NCBI GenBank assembly: GCA_013042025.1
Contig: JABDQY010000188.1
Location: 1 to 19,861 of the forward strand
Reading direction: 5' to 3'
From: Bacteroidia bacterium
Lineage (GTDB): Bacteria > Bacteroidota > Bacteroidia > NS11-12g > UBA9320
Length of the DNA stretch: 19,861 nt
Shown: piece after piece, positions 12,821 to 19,774 of the stretch
How the letters are laid out: each line of letters opens with the position of its first letter
Position numbering within the stretch: the first letter of the stretch is position 1
The notes under the pieces: generated by a model
Seen by the model: only the letters and a program-made list of their open reading frames with translations
Told to the model about the DNA's origin: nothing
Databases searched by the model: none
Translations under genes and position numbers: made by a program

Positions 12821-15400
12821 TTATTTATAGTTCTTTCTAAAGAAACGGATGTAGTCTTTTTCGTTTTTAGATTGTATTAGGGTTCTGAAATTTGACTCAC
12901 TAATAGCGTAAGTCTCTATATCACCCATTCCAGCATTTGAAAGAAGGGTTTTGTTAGATAGCATTTCTTTATGATAAAGCACAGCCTCCTTCTTGCTTTT
13001 AAATTGTTTGATATAAAACACCTGCTTTTCTTCTAATAGTAAACTAGAAATTACCAACGTTTGATTCTTAAAGAAACTCTTATTGTATTCATCTAGCTGT
13101 ACTTGAACATTTTTTTCATTTTTAGTGATTCCGGTTACCATATAATAATGAACCTCTTCAGCGTTCATTTTAAACAAAGATTCTGCACCGTTTGCATCAG
13201 CTTCCGAATCCGTTAGTAATGTAATGGTATATGCAGCCATATCTCCAATTTCATTCCCCGCATATGCTTCTTTTAGTGCTTTTAGTTCTTCTAAGTAAGC
13301 TTCTTTTCCTTTTGTTTTCCCAATAGTAAGGGCATATAGATAATCTATTTTTCCTTGGATAGAATTTCCAGGATACTCCGTGTCAATCTTTTTCTTTATA
13401 GCATTAACCTCGGTAAATTCGTCCTTTTCATAGGCCTCATACATCTTACCATATAACTCTACAACTTCTTTGTCTTTGCTATCTTCAACAATTTCAGTAG
13501 CATTTAAAACTTTGTTATAAGCAGATTCAGGATATTCATCAGCAATTTGTTTTGCATATTCACTGTATGCTATACTATCTCCAAGCTCTCTTTCTGATTT
13601 TGCTAGATAAAAAATTGCTTCAGGTTTGTGCTTGGTAGCTGGATACTTTGAAAGCAATGTGATGAAGTTTGATTTGGATTTAGTATACTCTTTCAAATCT
13701 TCAAAGTATATCTTACCTATTCCTAAGTAAGCGTCCTGAATTTTCTTTTCTGCAACAAGTTTAGCAAGGGCACTAAAAGGAATTGGTTTGTAGTACTTAA
13801 GTTTTGCTGCATCCAATGACTTTAGAATTTCAATCTGTTCTTCATCAGCAGATGAATTGTATGCATCAGCATCAACCTCGTCATCATCAGATTCATCTTG
13901 TTTAGGAATATCAGATTCTACCACAGATTTATTTATAAAACGCCACCAATCTCCTTTCTTTCGATTTCCCCATGTTCTAACAAAGTCATTACTACCTCGA
14001 GCTATTGCTGCAGTGTTATAAAAGTACCAAGTACTTCCAGTATTTCCTCCGTTGGGTAATTGAGGCATCCCTCCATTTGGATTTAGACGCTGTTGCTCTG
14101 CTTGAATTAATGCGGCTTCTTCTGCCAATCTTTTTTTCTCTTTCTCCTCTTCAATAATTTTCGTAATCTTTTTGTCGAGCTCATCTCGATCCATTCTGCT
14201 TAGGGTTAGCAAGCTATCTTGAAGTTTTATGGTTTCAATGTGCTCAATGAGTTTAGATAAGACGGAGTGTTTTGCTTTAATTTTTTTCCCATCAGGGAAA
14301 TCACCTGGCAAAACAGCAACTGTACTATCATAATATGCTTGTGCTTTTGCATAGTTTCTATTACCAAAAAAATGATCTGCTAAGTACAGGTACGTTTTAG
14401 TACTTTGCGTTCTATTGTTTTTAGAATTAGCAGACGAAAGAAGCATGTAATCCAGACCTGTTTGTTCATTTCCACTTGCAAATTCAATTGAACCTAATTC
14501 ATAATATATCTGATCATAGTATTCTATGTTCTTATCATCATTGAGCATCCGTTTGAGGTATTTTTTAGTGCTCTTTGCTCCTTGTCCACCAGTTTTAGAG
14601 GTAGCTTTTGCCATTCCTAAATTTGCTTGAAAAACATATTCATAAGGAGCATTCATTTTAAGAACTCTCTCAAAATGATAACTTGCGTCTTTATATTTCT
14701 CGGTTTCGAGATAAAGCTGACCAAGAACAAAATTGCTTCTATACTTCAACGTTTTATCTTTAACTTTTCCAATACCCTTTTTTAAGTAATCTATTGCCTC
14801 TGGATATTTTGCTTGTTTAATCATTAGGTCTCCTGCAGAAAGAGCCAAATGCGTATTGAATTCTTTGTTTGGAGTTTTGATGTCTTTCAATAGCCCTAGT
14901 ATTGCTTCTGCATCATTGTCCTTGCCTTGCATTGCATAGCTTTTCATAAGCCAAAGCTGGCTCATTTCTTTTATATAAGGGTCGGTATAGTTGGCATTAA
15001 CAAATTCAAAAGTTTCAATAGCTGAGAAATAATCACCACTAAAGAAATGGGTTTGCCCGATAATAAAATAAGCGTCATCAGCCCATTTGCTCTTAGGTTT
15101 ATTTTGAATCACCTTGGATGCTTTTTTCATTACTTCCTCCATAGGTGTCTTCATTGCCTTTATATCGGATTTATTCCCATACGGGTAAACGCTCAAATAT
15201 TTTTCAAAATCATCTTTTTGCTTTTCTGCAAGATTATTTACTGCAGCATCGAGCTTTTGGGTAGCATTAAAATAGATGTTATAGCGAGCAATCATGTTGT
15301 TCCAATTTCGCTTCATCCATCCTTCATCACTTTTTTGGGCAAACCCTTGAGACGATAATCCCAATAAAAGGGCAAAAGCTATATATTTACTTAACTTCAA
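12821..15400 (-). CDS. sprE: T9SS-associated TPR protein PorW/SprE
   Basis: An 859-residue repeat protein resembling PorW/SprE, needed for type IX secretion and gliding in Bacteroidota. Visible family features are MIARYNIYFNATQKLD (36-51), the helical TPR region FIIGQTHFFSGDYFSAIETFEFV (112-134), WLMKSYAMQG (150-159), LGQLYLETEKYKDASYHFERVL (226-247) and YLADHFFGNRNYAKAQAYYDS (339-359). A Lys/Glu-rich coiled coil follows at about 403-436, then WYFYNTAAIARGSNDFVRTWGNRKKGDWW (458-486). The last 90 or so residues resemble a SPOR-like fold. I chose TTG at 15400 rather than the open-frame ATG at 15511. TTG gives a clean signal peptide (MKLSKYIAFALLLGLSSQGFAQ) with AGGA eight bases upstream, whereas the longer form adds 37 ordinary residues and crosses the neighbour's start. 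Unlike described PorW/SprE lipoproteins, no lipobox Cys is visible; cleavage after FAQ-type Ala21 is expected. It is co-directional with the class A PBP gene, one base away. Confidence 0.87.
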   Translation of the reverse strand: MKLSKYIAFALLLGLSSQGFAQKSDEGWMKRNWNNMIARYNIYFNATQKLDAAVNNLAEKQKDDFEKYLSVYPYGNKSDIKAMKTPMEEVMKKASKVIQNKPKSKWADDAYFIIGQTHFFSGDYFSAIETFEFVNANYTDPYIKEMSQLWLMKSYAMQGKDNDAEAILGLLKDIKTPNKEFNTHLALSAGDLMIKQAKYPEAIDYLKKGIGKVKDKTLKYRSNFVLGQLYLETEKYKDASYHFERVLKMNAPYEYVFQANLGMAKATSKTGGQGAKSTKKYLKRMLNDDKNIEYYDQIYYELGSIEFASGNEQTGLDYMLLSSANSKNNRTQSTKTYLYLADHFFGNRNYAKAQAYYDSTVAVLPGDFPDGKKIKAKHSVLSKLIEHIETIKLQDSLLTLSRMDRDELDKKITKIIEEEKEKKRLAEEAALIQAEQQRLNPNGGMPQLPNGGNTGSTWYFYNTAAIARGSNDFVRTWGNRKKGDWWRFINKSVVESDIPKQDESDDDEVDADAYNSSADEEQIEILKSLDAAKLKYYKPIPFSALAKLVAEKKIQDAYLGIGKIYFEDLKEYTKSKSNFITLLSKYPATKHKPEAIFYLAKSERELGDSIAYSEYAKQIADEYPESAYNKVLNATEIVEDSKDKEVVELYGKMYEAYEKDEFTEVNAIKKKIDTEYPGNSIQGKIDYLYALTIGKTKGKEAYLEELKALKEAYAGNEIGDMAAYTITLLTDSEADANGAESLFKMNAEEVHYYMVTGITKNEKNVQVQLDEYNKSFFKNQTLVISSLLLEEKQVFYIKQFKSKKEAVLYHKEMLSNKTLLSNAGMGDIETYAISESNFRTLIQSKNEKDYIRFFRKNYK

Positions 15401-15408
15401 ATTGATAT

Positions 15409-15412
15409 TCCT
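15409..15412 (-). promoter_or_regulatory. Ribosome binding site supporting the TTG start of sprE
   Basis: Minus-strand AGGA, eight bases before TTG 15400. A clear Shine-Dalgarno sequence is uncommon for this window, so it helps decide the non-ATG start. Confidence 0.55.
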
Positions 15413-15414
15413 GT

Positions 15415-15422
15415 TAACTTTG
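15415..15422 (+). promoter_or_regulatory. Candidate -7 box of the M23-bactofilin-ATP synthase operon
   Basis: Plus-strand TAACTTTG matches TAnnTTTG exactly, 61 bases ahead of the GTG start at 15484. No good TTG is found at the usual spacing upstream, so confidence is moderate. It lies inside the sprE leader. Confidence 0.42.
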
Positions 15423-15445
15423 CAATCTCTTAACTCAAAAGAGCA

Positions 15446-15453
15446 CAAAAATA
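15446..15453 (-). promoter_or_regulatory. Candidate -7 box of the sprE-PBP operon
   Basis: Minus-strand TATTTTTG matches TAnnTTTG exactly and lies 45 bases ahead of TTG 15400. A TTTTG occurs 24 bases further upstream, slightly beyond the usual spacing. Its position downstream of ATG 15511 supports the shorter start chosen for sprE. Confidence 0.45.
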
Positions 15454-15483
15454 TTTTAAATAAGCCGTAAACATTGACAAAAG

Positions 15484-16305
15484 GTGGGTTCTTTCCGAAA
15501 AAAAATATCAACCACGTTCAGAAATAGGTACAGAATTATTCTTCGACAAGATGAAAATTTGGAAGAAAAGATATCTTTTGTGCTAACACCACTCAATATG
15601 GTGTTGTTTGTAGCGGTGGGTTTTTTTGTGTTTGGAACTATTCTTTATTTGTTGTTAGCATATACTCCTTTAAACCACATATTCCCTACGAAAAGTGCGA
15701 AATACAGTAGTATCGAACAATATGAAATGTTACAACGTATTGATTCGTTGGAGCAAAGTTTAACACAGCTTAATTATCAATCTGATGTATTAAATAAGAT
15801 ACTAGCTGGAGAAACTGTGGAAGGTGATTTAGGAGGTGGAGAAACAACGGTAGTTTCGGCTTCTGAAATTGAAGAAGAAGGAAATAATAGTGGAACCCAG
15901 GTTAAAGTGCTTGAACGAGCGAAGCCGGATCCTAAAAGTTATAACTTATTCTTACCCCTTAAAGGTGTAATAACAGATACATTTAATCAAGATCGAATGC
16001 ACCTGGCGGTAGATATTTCAGCAAAGCGAAAAGATGTTGTAAAATCGGTTCAAAAAGGAACGGTGATTTTTAGTGATTGGACTCCTGGTGGGGGACATAC
16101 ACTAGTAATTCAGCACCTCGATGAATTCGTTTCAGTATACAAGCACAATGCCGTATTATTGAAAAAAGTAGGTACCTTTGTACAAGCGGGAGATGCAATA
16201 GCACTTGTGGGTAGTACAGGGGAGCTAACTTCCGGACCTCATCTTCATTTTGAGTTATGGAGTAAGGGAATAGCAGTAGATCCTCAGAAATATATAAACT
16301 TTTAA
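15484..16305 (+). CDS. M23 family peptidoglycan endopeptidase, membrane-anchored
   Basis: A 273-residue protein with a short basic cytoplasmic N-terminus (FRKKISTTFRNRYRIIL), one membrane helix (about 36-60), a short coiled linker (about 74-107) and a C-terminal LytM/M23 domain (about 155-273). Zinc-ligand motifs are present: H173-x3-D177 in MHLAVDIS and H253-x-H255 in GPHLHFELW, with His221 in SVYKHN as the usual additional active-site His. The enzyme is therefore probably active, cutting peptide cross-links in periplasmic peptidoglycan. The start must be GTG at 15484: an in-frame TGA lies at 15475-15477 and no other good start follows before conserved sequence. It is eight bases ahead of a bactofilin gene, a known functional pairing of scaffold and wall hydrolase, and is the first gene of the run leading into the ATP synthase genes. 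Confidence 0.9.
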   Translation: MGSFRKKISTTFRNRYRIILRQDENLEEKISFVLTPLNMVLFVAVGFFVFGTILYLLLAYTPLNHIFPTKSAKYSSIEQYEMLQRIDSLEQSLTQLNYQSDVLNKILAGETVEGDLGGGETTVVSASEIEEEGNNSGTQVKVLERAKPDPKSYNLFLPLKGVITDTFNQDRMHLAVDISAKRKDVVKSVQKGTVIFSDWTPGGGHTLVIQHLDEFVSVYKHNAVLLKKVGTFVQAGDAIALVGSTGELTSGPHLHFELWSKGIAVDPQKYINF

Positions 16306-16313
16306 AACAAAAT

Positions 16314-16721
16314 ATGTTGGGTAAAAAAGAGAAATCAACAGCAAACAATTCGTCAGAAATCAATGTAATTGGAGAAGGAACAAAAATCATCGGAGATTTA
16401 AGTTCAGATGGTGATTTACGAATTGATGGCGAAATTGAAGGCAATATTAGCACCCTTTCAAAGTGTGTGCTAGGTACATCAGCTGTAATTCGAGGCAGCA
16501 TTGAAGCTAAGAGTTGTGATATTAGTGGCCGAGTAGAAGGAGACGTTAAGGTAGCGGATTTACTTTTGATTAAGGCCTCAGGTGTAGTTAATGGTGATAT
16601 TAGAACTGCTAAAATTGTGGTAGAAAACGGTGGTGAGTTTAATGGAGCATGCACAATGGGTAGTTCTGTTTCAATGCAAAAGGATAATTCTCAAGGTGAT
16701 GTCAGAGCGGCAACAGCCTAA
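16314..16721 (+). CDS. Bactofilin (polymer-forming cytoskeletal protein)
   Basis: A 135-residue bactofilin (PF04519). The core from about residue 17 to 115 is a series of short beta-helix rungs: NVIGEGTKIIGDLSSDGDLRIDGEIEGNI, CVLGTSAVIRGSIEAKSCDISGRVEGDV, LLLIKASGVVNGDIRTAKIVVENGGEFNG. Short polar tails flank it at both ends, as usual. Bactofilins self-assemble without nucleotide into filaments at the inner face of the membrane and position peptidoglycan enzymes; here the adjacent M23 enzyme is the obvious candidate partner (inference from context). The gene starts 8 bases after the M23 stop, and its last 23 bases overlap the start of atpZ. Confidence 0.93.
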   Translation: MLGKKEKSTANNSSEINVIGEGTKIIGDLSSDGDLRIDGEIEGNISTLSKCVLGTSAVIRGSIEAKSCDISGRVEGDVKVADLLLIKASGVVNGDIRTAKIVVENGGEFNGACTMGSSVSMQKDNSQGDVRAATA

Positions 16722-16896
16722 TAATTACGTTAAATATTCAGGTTTAGGTTTTCAACTTATTATTCTTTCGGTGGGTTTAGTTCTTGCGGGGATACAGTTG
16801 GATAAGTACTTTCAAACGAAATCAACTTTTTTAATCATTGCAATTTTCATTGCGGTGTTTGCAGTCATGTATATTTTAATAAAGAAACTTAAATAA
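16699..16896 (+). CDS. atpZ: AtpZ-like small membrane protein (ATPase gene 1 family)
   Basis: A 65-residue protein with two membrane helices (about 14-33 and 42-62) joined by a short loop containing DKYFQTKST, and ending in KKLK. This fits the AtpZ/'F0F1 ATPase gene 1' family, which precedes or accompanies AtpI at the head of ATP synthase operons and is linked to F0 assembly or Mg2+/Ca2+ transport in some bacteria. I chose ATG 16699, preceded by AAGG, over the open-frame start at 16630. The longer version adds 23 residues that are out-of-frame bactofilin sequence. Even so the gene overlaps bactofilin by 23 bases, suggesting translational coupling, and its TAA shares a base with the next ATG. 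Confidence 0.82.
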   Translation: MSERQQPNNYVKYSGLGFQLIILSVGLVLAGIQLDKYFQTKSTFLIIAIFIAVFAVMYILIKKLK

Positions 16897-17297
16897 TGCG
16901 ACCAAAATTTATTTTAAATCTATTATTAATGTCCTTATTTTTAGCAGGAGCAACATTTGGAGTTTTGAATTATATCGATACCACTGAGCAAAGTTGGTTT
17001 TGGGGTGCATTAGTGTTTTATGTGTTCTTGGGATTAGCAATTGGATGGATTACACAACGAAGTGTAAATAGTTCAAATTCCGCATTTTTTAGAGGTGTGA
17101 TGGGAGCAACCGGATTACGTATGATTTTATCCGTTTTATTTCTTGCTATTTATTTGATAATTAGTGACATAAAGGCAATGGAATTTGTGGTCTATTATTT
17201 AATTTTATATTTATTCTTCACAATATTTGAAATATATCAATTAGTGTCTAAATTGCGGACCGAAAAAAGGAGCAGCCTTGATAATACAACAAGCTAA
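16896..17297 (+). CDS. Putative AtpI-like four-helix membrane protein
   Basis: A 133-residue protein with four predicted membrane helices (about 7-25, 34-51, 70-88 and 95-117) and a polar C-terminus. Its sequence has no strong motif that I can name. Its position between atpZ and atpB, its size and its four helices are those of AtpI, which assists c-ring assembly; family assignment is from context. The ATG overlaps the atpZ stop codon by one base (TAATG), and the stop is 25 bases before the chosen atpB start. Confidence 0.7.
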   Translation: MRPKFILNLLLMSLFLAGATFGVLNYIDTTEQSWFWGALVFYVFLGLAIGWITQRSVNSSNSAFFRGVMGATGLRMILSVLFLAIYLIISDIKAMEFVVYYLILYLFFTIFEIYQLVSKLRTEKRSSLDNTTS

Positions 17298-17322
17298 AAA
17301 TCAAATACTTAGAGTGAACAAT

Positions 17323-18381
17323 ATGTTTCGGTTTTTTATCGCAATAATCATTTTTATGACGTCTTTTTCTTTGTTTGCTGAGCAAGCGGAAGAAAAACAT
17401 GGAGAAGATAAAGGTTTTAATGCTGGAGAAGTGATTATGCATCACGTAATGGATAACCATGAAATTCACATTGGTCCCATTCATATTCCCCTTCCAATTA
17501 TTCTTTATAGTAAGGAGAAAGGTTTGGAGATGTTTAGCTCTTCAAAATTGTCACATGGTGAACCATACAACGGTTATATCATGGAGCACGAGAAAATCTA
17601 TTTTACAGGTGAAGATGGCAGTGTAGCTAGAGATGATCATGGCCACATCACTGCTGAAAAGCCTTTTGACTTATCAATCACCAAAACGGTATTTGGTATG
17701 TTCTTAACGATGGGTTTAATGCTTTGGATTTTTATTTCAGTTGCTAAGGGATATAAAAAGAGAGAAGGTCAAGCACCAAAAGGAATTCAGTCGGTAATGG
17801 AACCATTGATTCTTTTCGTGAAAGATGAAATAGCTAAACCATCTATTGGGAAGAAATATGAGAAGTTCTTACCTTTCCTTTTAACAATATTCTTTTTTAT
17901 CTGGATAGGTAATATGTTAGGACTGATTCCATTTATCGGTGGATTTAACGTTACTGGTAATATTGCGGTTGCTATGGTAATGGCATTATTTACTTTTATC
18001 ATAACTTCAGTAAATGGAAACAAAGATTATTGGAAACACATTTACAACACACCTGGTGTTCCATGGTGGTTGAAGTTCCCAATTCCTTTGATGTTCGTTA
18101 TAGAGTTTATTGGCTTTATTTCAAAACCAATTGTTCTAACACTTCGACTTTTTGCGAACATAACAGCAGGTCACATTATCATTCTAGCATTCGTTAGTTT
18201 GATATTTATTTTTAATAATTTGTATGGTGCAGGTGGAGGATACGGTGTATCTATCTTATCTGTAGCATTTTCAATATTCATGTTTGCAATTGAGCTTTTA
18301 GTAGCATTCTTGCAAGCATATGTGTTTACTTTATTGTCAGCTCTTTATTTTGGATCTGCGGTAGAAGAACACGCACATTAA
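17323..18381 (+). CDS. atpB: ATP synthase F0 subunit a
   Basis: Subunit a forms the proton half-channels beside the c-ring. With the ATG at 17323 the product is 352 residues and begins with a signal peptide (MFRFFIAIIIFMTSFSLFAEQ). A polar, His-rich extension of about 95 residues follows (HHVMDNHEIHIGPIHIPLP) before the usual membrane core from about residue 120. This is longer than E. coli subunit a (271 residues), and an N-terminal extension of this kind is common in Bacteroidota. The essential Arg is R275 in VLTLRLFANITAGHIII (E. coli Arg210 equivalent). The C-terminal helix has LLVAFLQAYVFTLLSALYFGSAV. The frame opens at TTG 17278, but the ATG avoids overlap with the upstream gene and begins the signal peptide. 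Confidence 0.95.
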   Translation: MFRFFIAIIIFMTSFSLFAEQAEEKHGEDKGFNAGEVIMHHVMDNHEIHIGPIHIPLPIILYSKEKGLEMFSSSKLSHGEPYNGYIMEHEKIYFTGEDGSVARDDHGHITAEKPFDLSITKTVFGMFLTMGLMLWIFISVAKGYKKREGQAPKGIQSVMEPLILFVKDEIAKPSIGKKYEKFLPFLLTIFFFIWIGNMLGLIPFIGGFNVTGNIAVAMVMALFTFIITSVNGNKDYWKHIYNTPGVPWWLKFPIPLMFVIEFIGFISKPIVLTLRLFANITAGHIIILAFVSLIFIFNNLYGAGGGYGVSILSVAFSIFMFAIELLVAFLQAYVFTLLSALYFGSAVEEHAH

Positions 18382-18425
18382 TACGTATATAAACAACAAT
18401 TAAATAAACAAGTAACAATTTAGAA

Positions 18426-18677
18426 ATGGAACTTTTAACAATTTTATTAGACGGCATGGCAAATGCTTACATGGGAGCAGGTATTGGAGCAGGTATTGCA
18501 GCAATTGGAGCTGGTATCGGTATCGGACGAATCGGTGGTTCTGCTTTAGAATCAATGGCACGTCAGCCTGAATCAACTGGAGACATTAGAGCAAACATGA
18601 TCGTTGCTGCTGCACTTGTAGAGGGTGCTGCATTCTTCGGGATCATTGTGAGTCTTTTGGTTGTATTAACGAAGTAA
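18426..18677 (+). CDS. atpE: ATP synthase F0 subunit c
   Basis: An 83-residue two-helix hairpin that forms the rotating c-ring. Helix 1 carries the Gly-rich GAGIGAGIAAIGAGIGIGRIGG pattern (about 18-38), the cytoplasmic loop has RQP (46-48), and helix 2 has the ion-binding Glu66 in AALVEGAAFF. Glu is followed by Gly-Ala rather than the Ser/Thr of typical Na+-binding c subunits, and helix 1 lacks the matching Gln, which suggests proton coupling (inference). It starts 44 bases after atpB and is followed by a strong hairpin before atpF. Confidence 0.96.
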   Translation: MELLTILLDGMANAYMGAGIGAGIAAIGAGIGIGRIGGSALESMARQPESTGDIRANMIVAAALVEGAAFFGIIVSLLVVLTK

Positions 18678-18690
18678 TAACTTATCATCA

Positions 18691-18714
18691 TGGGCAAGAG
18701 TACGCTCTTGCCCA
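18691..18714 (+). terminator. Perfect intercistronic hairpin between atpE and atpF
   Basis: TGGGCAAGAG pairs perfectly with CTCTTGCCCA (10 bp) across the 4-base loop TACG. It lies 13 bases after the atpE stop and 16 bases before the atpF ATG. The following AATAAATTTAAATTATT is AT-rich but has no unbroken T-run, so full termination is doubtful. It may be a partial terminator or a 3'-end stabiliser that helps keep atpE mRNA more abundant than atpF mRNA. Confidence 0.75.
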
Positions 18715-18730
18715 ATAAATTTAAATTATT

Positions 18731-19225
18731 ATGAATCCGTTATTACCAGAATTAGGTCTTGTACTTTGGATGTCCGTAGCATTCCTAGTAATTCTTTTTC
18801 TTTTGAAAAAGTTTGCATGGAAAGGGATTATTCAAGCACTTAAAGATCGAGAGGAATTTATTGATCGTTCATTAAAATCTGCAGAAGAGGCTAAGGCTCA
18901 AATGAGCCAGCTGAAATCAGACAATGAAAAGTTATTAGCTGAAGCTAGAACTGAGCGTGAGGCAATCTTAAAAGAAGCAAGAGAAATGAAAGAAAAAATC
19001 TTGTCTGACGCTAAGATTTCTGCATCAGAAGAAGGCAACAGATTGGTAGCTTCTGCTCGAACGGAAATTGAAAAAGAAAAGCTACAGGCTCTTTCTGAAA
19101 TCAAAAACCAAGTAGCAGAAATTTCATTAAGCATTGCAGAGAAAGTGATTAAAAATGAGTTGACTGACAAAGCTTCTCAAGAATCACTTGTTAATGATCA
19201 TCTGAACAAAGCTCAAATGAATTAA
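18731..19225 (+). CDS. atpF: ATP synthase F0 subunit b
   Basis: A 164-residue peripheral-stalk subunit. One N-terminal membrane helix (about 8-26, GLVLWMSVAFLVILFLLKK) is followed by a long charged helix (about 35-150) rich in Ala, Glu, Lys and Arg (DREEFIDRSLKSAEEAKAQ, EAREMKEKILSDAK), the usual right-handed coiled dimer. Length and architecture are normal. There is one base between its stop and the atpH start. Confidence 0.95.
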   Translation: MNPLLPELGLVLWMSVAFLVILFLLKKFAWKGIIQALKDREEFIDRSLKSAEEAKAQMSQLKSDNEKLLAEARTEREAILKEAREMKEKILSDAKISASEEGNRLVASARTEIEKEKLQALSEIKNQVAEISLSIAEKVIKNELTDKASQESLVNDHLNKAQMN

Positions 19226-19226
19226 C

Positions 19227-19766
19227 ATGACATCAAGCAGGATAGCAGTAAGATACTCAAAATCACTATTGGATATAGCCACTCAATCGAGTGAGTTAGA
19301 CAAAGTGAAAGCTGATATGGATTCAGTTATGGATACATGTACAGATTCTAAAGATTTGCGTAATCTACTTAAAAATCCAATTGTGAAAGCAGAGGATAAG
19401 AAGGCTGTATTGCGTAAGGTGTTTCAAGCAACAACTTCAACAACCCAAGGTTTTATTGACTTTTTAGTTGATAAGAAAAGGGAAGCTGAATTGCCAATGG
19501 TAGCCCAAAATTTTATTTCTTCATATAATGATTTAAATGGAATTGCGGAAGCAACTGTTATATCAGCAGTGGCACTATCGGAAGAAACCCTTCTTAAAAT
19601 AAAAAGTTATGCATCTGGACTCTTAGGGAAAGATGATATCGCTTTAAAAAATGAAATTGACCCTTCAATTATTGGAGGAATCGTAATTAAGCACGAAGAC
19701 AAATTACTCGACATGAGTGTGTCTAAAGAACTTAGGGAAATTAGAAAAACATTAATTTATAATTAA
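19227..19766 (+). CDS. atpH: ATP synthase F1 subunit delta
   Basis: A 179-residue subunit linking the F1 head to the b stalk. The N-terminal helical domain (about 1-105) begins SRIAVRYSKSLLDIA and includes LLKNPIVKAEDKKAVLRKVF. The C-terminal part has EIDPSIIGGIVIKHEDKLLDMSVSKELREI, the family's most conserved stretch (G-G-hydrophobic, then D-x-S/DxSV). The length is normal. It is followed by 8 bases and then atpA. Confidence 0.95.
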   Translation: MTSSRIAVRYSKSLLDIATQSSELDKVKADMDSVMDTCTDSKDLRNLLKNPIVKAEDKKAVLRKVFQATTSTTQGFIDFLVDKKREAELPMVAQNFISSYNDLNGIAEATVISAVALSEETLLKIKSYASGLLGKDDIALKNEIDPSIIGGIVIKHEDKLLDMSVSKELREIRKTLIYN

Positions 19767-19774
19767 AAAAGAAA

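Noticed and set aside
15474..15480. TTGACA as a sigma70-type -35 box
   Set aside because: It lies only four bases before the GTG start of the M23 gene, so it cannot drive it, and Bacteroidota housekeeping promoters do not use this element.
15401..15511. Longer N-terminus of SprE starting at ATG 15511
   Set aside because: It adds 37 residues ahead of a signal peptide, crosses the start of the divergent M23 gene and lies upstream of the best promoter box.
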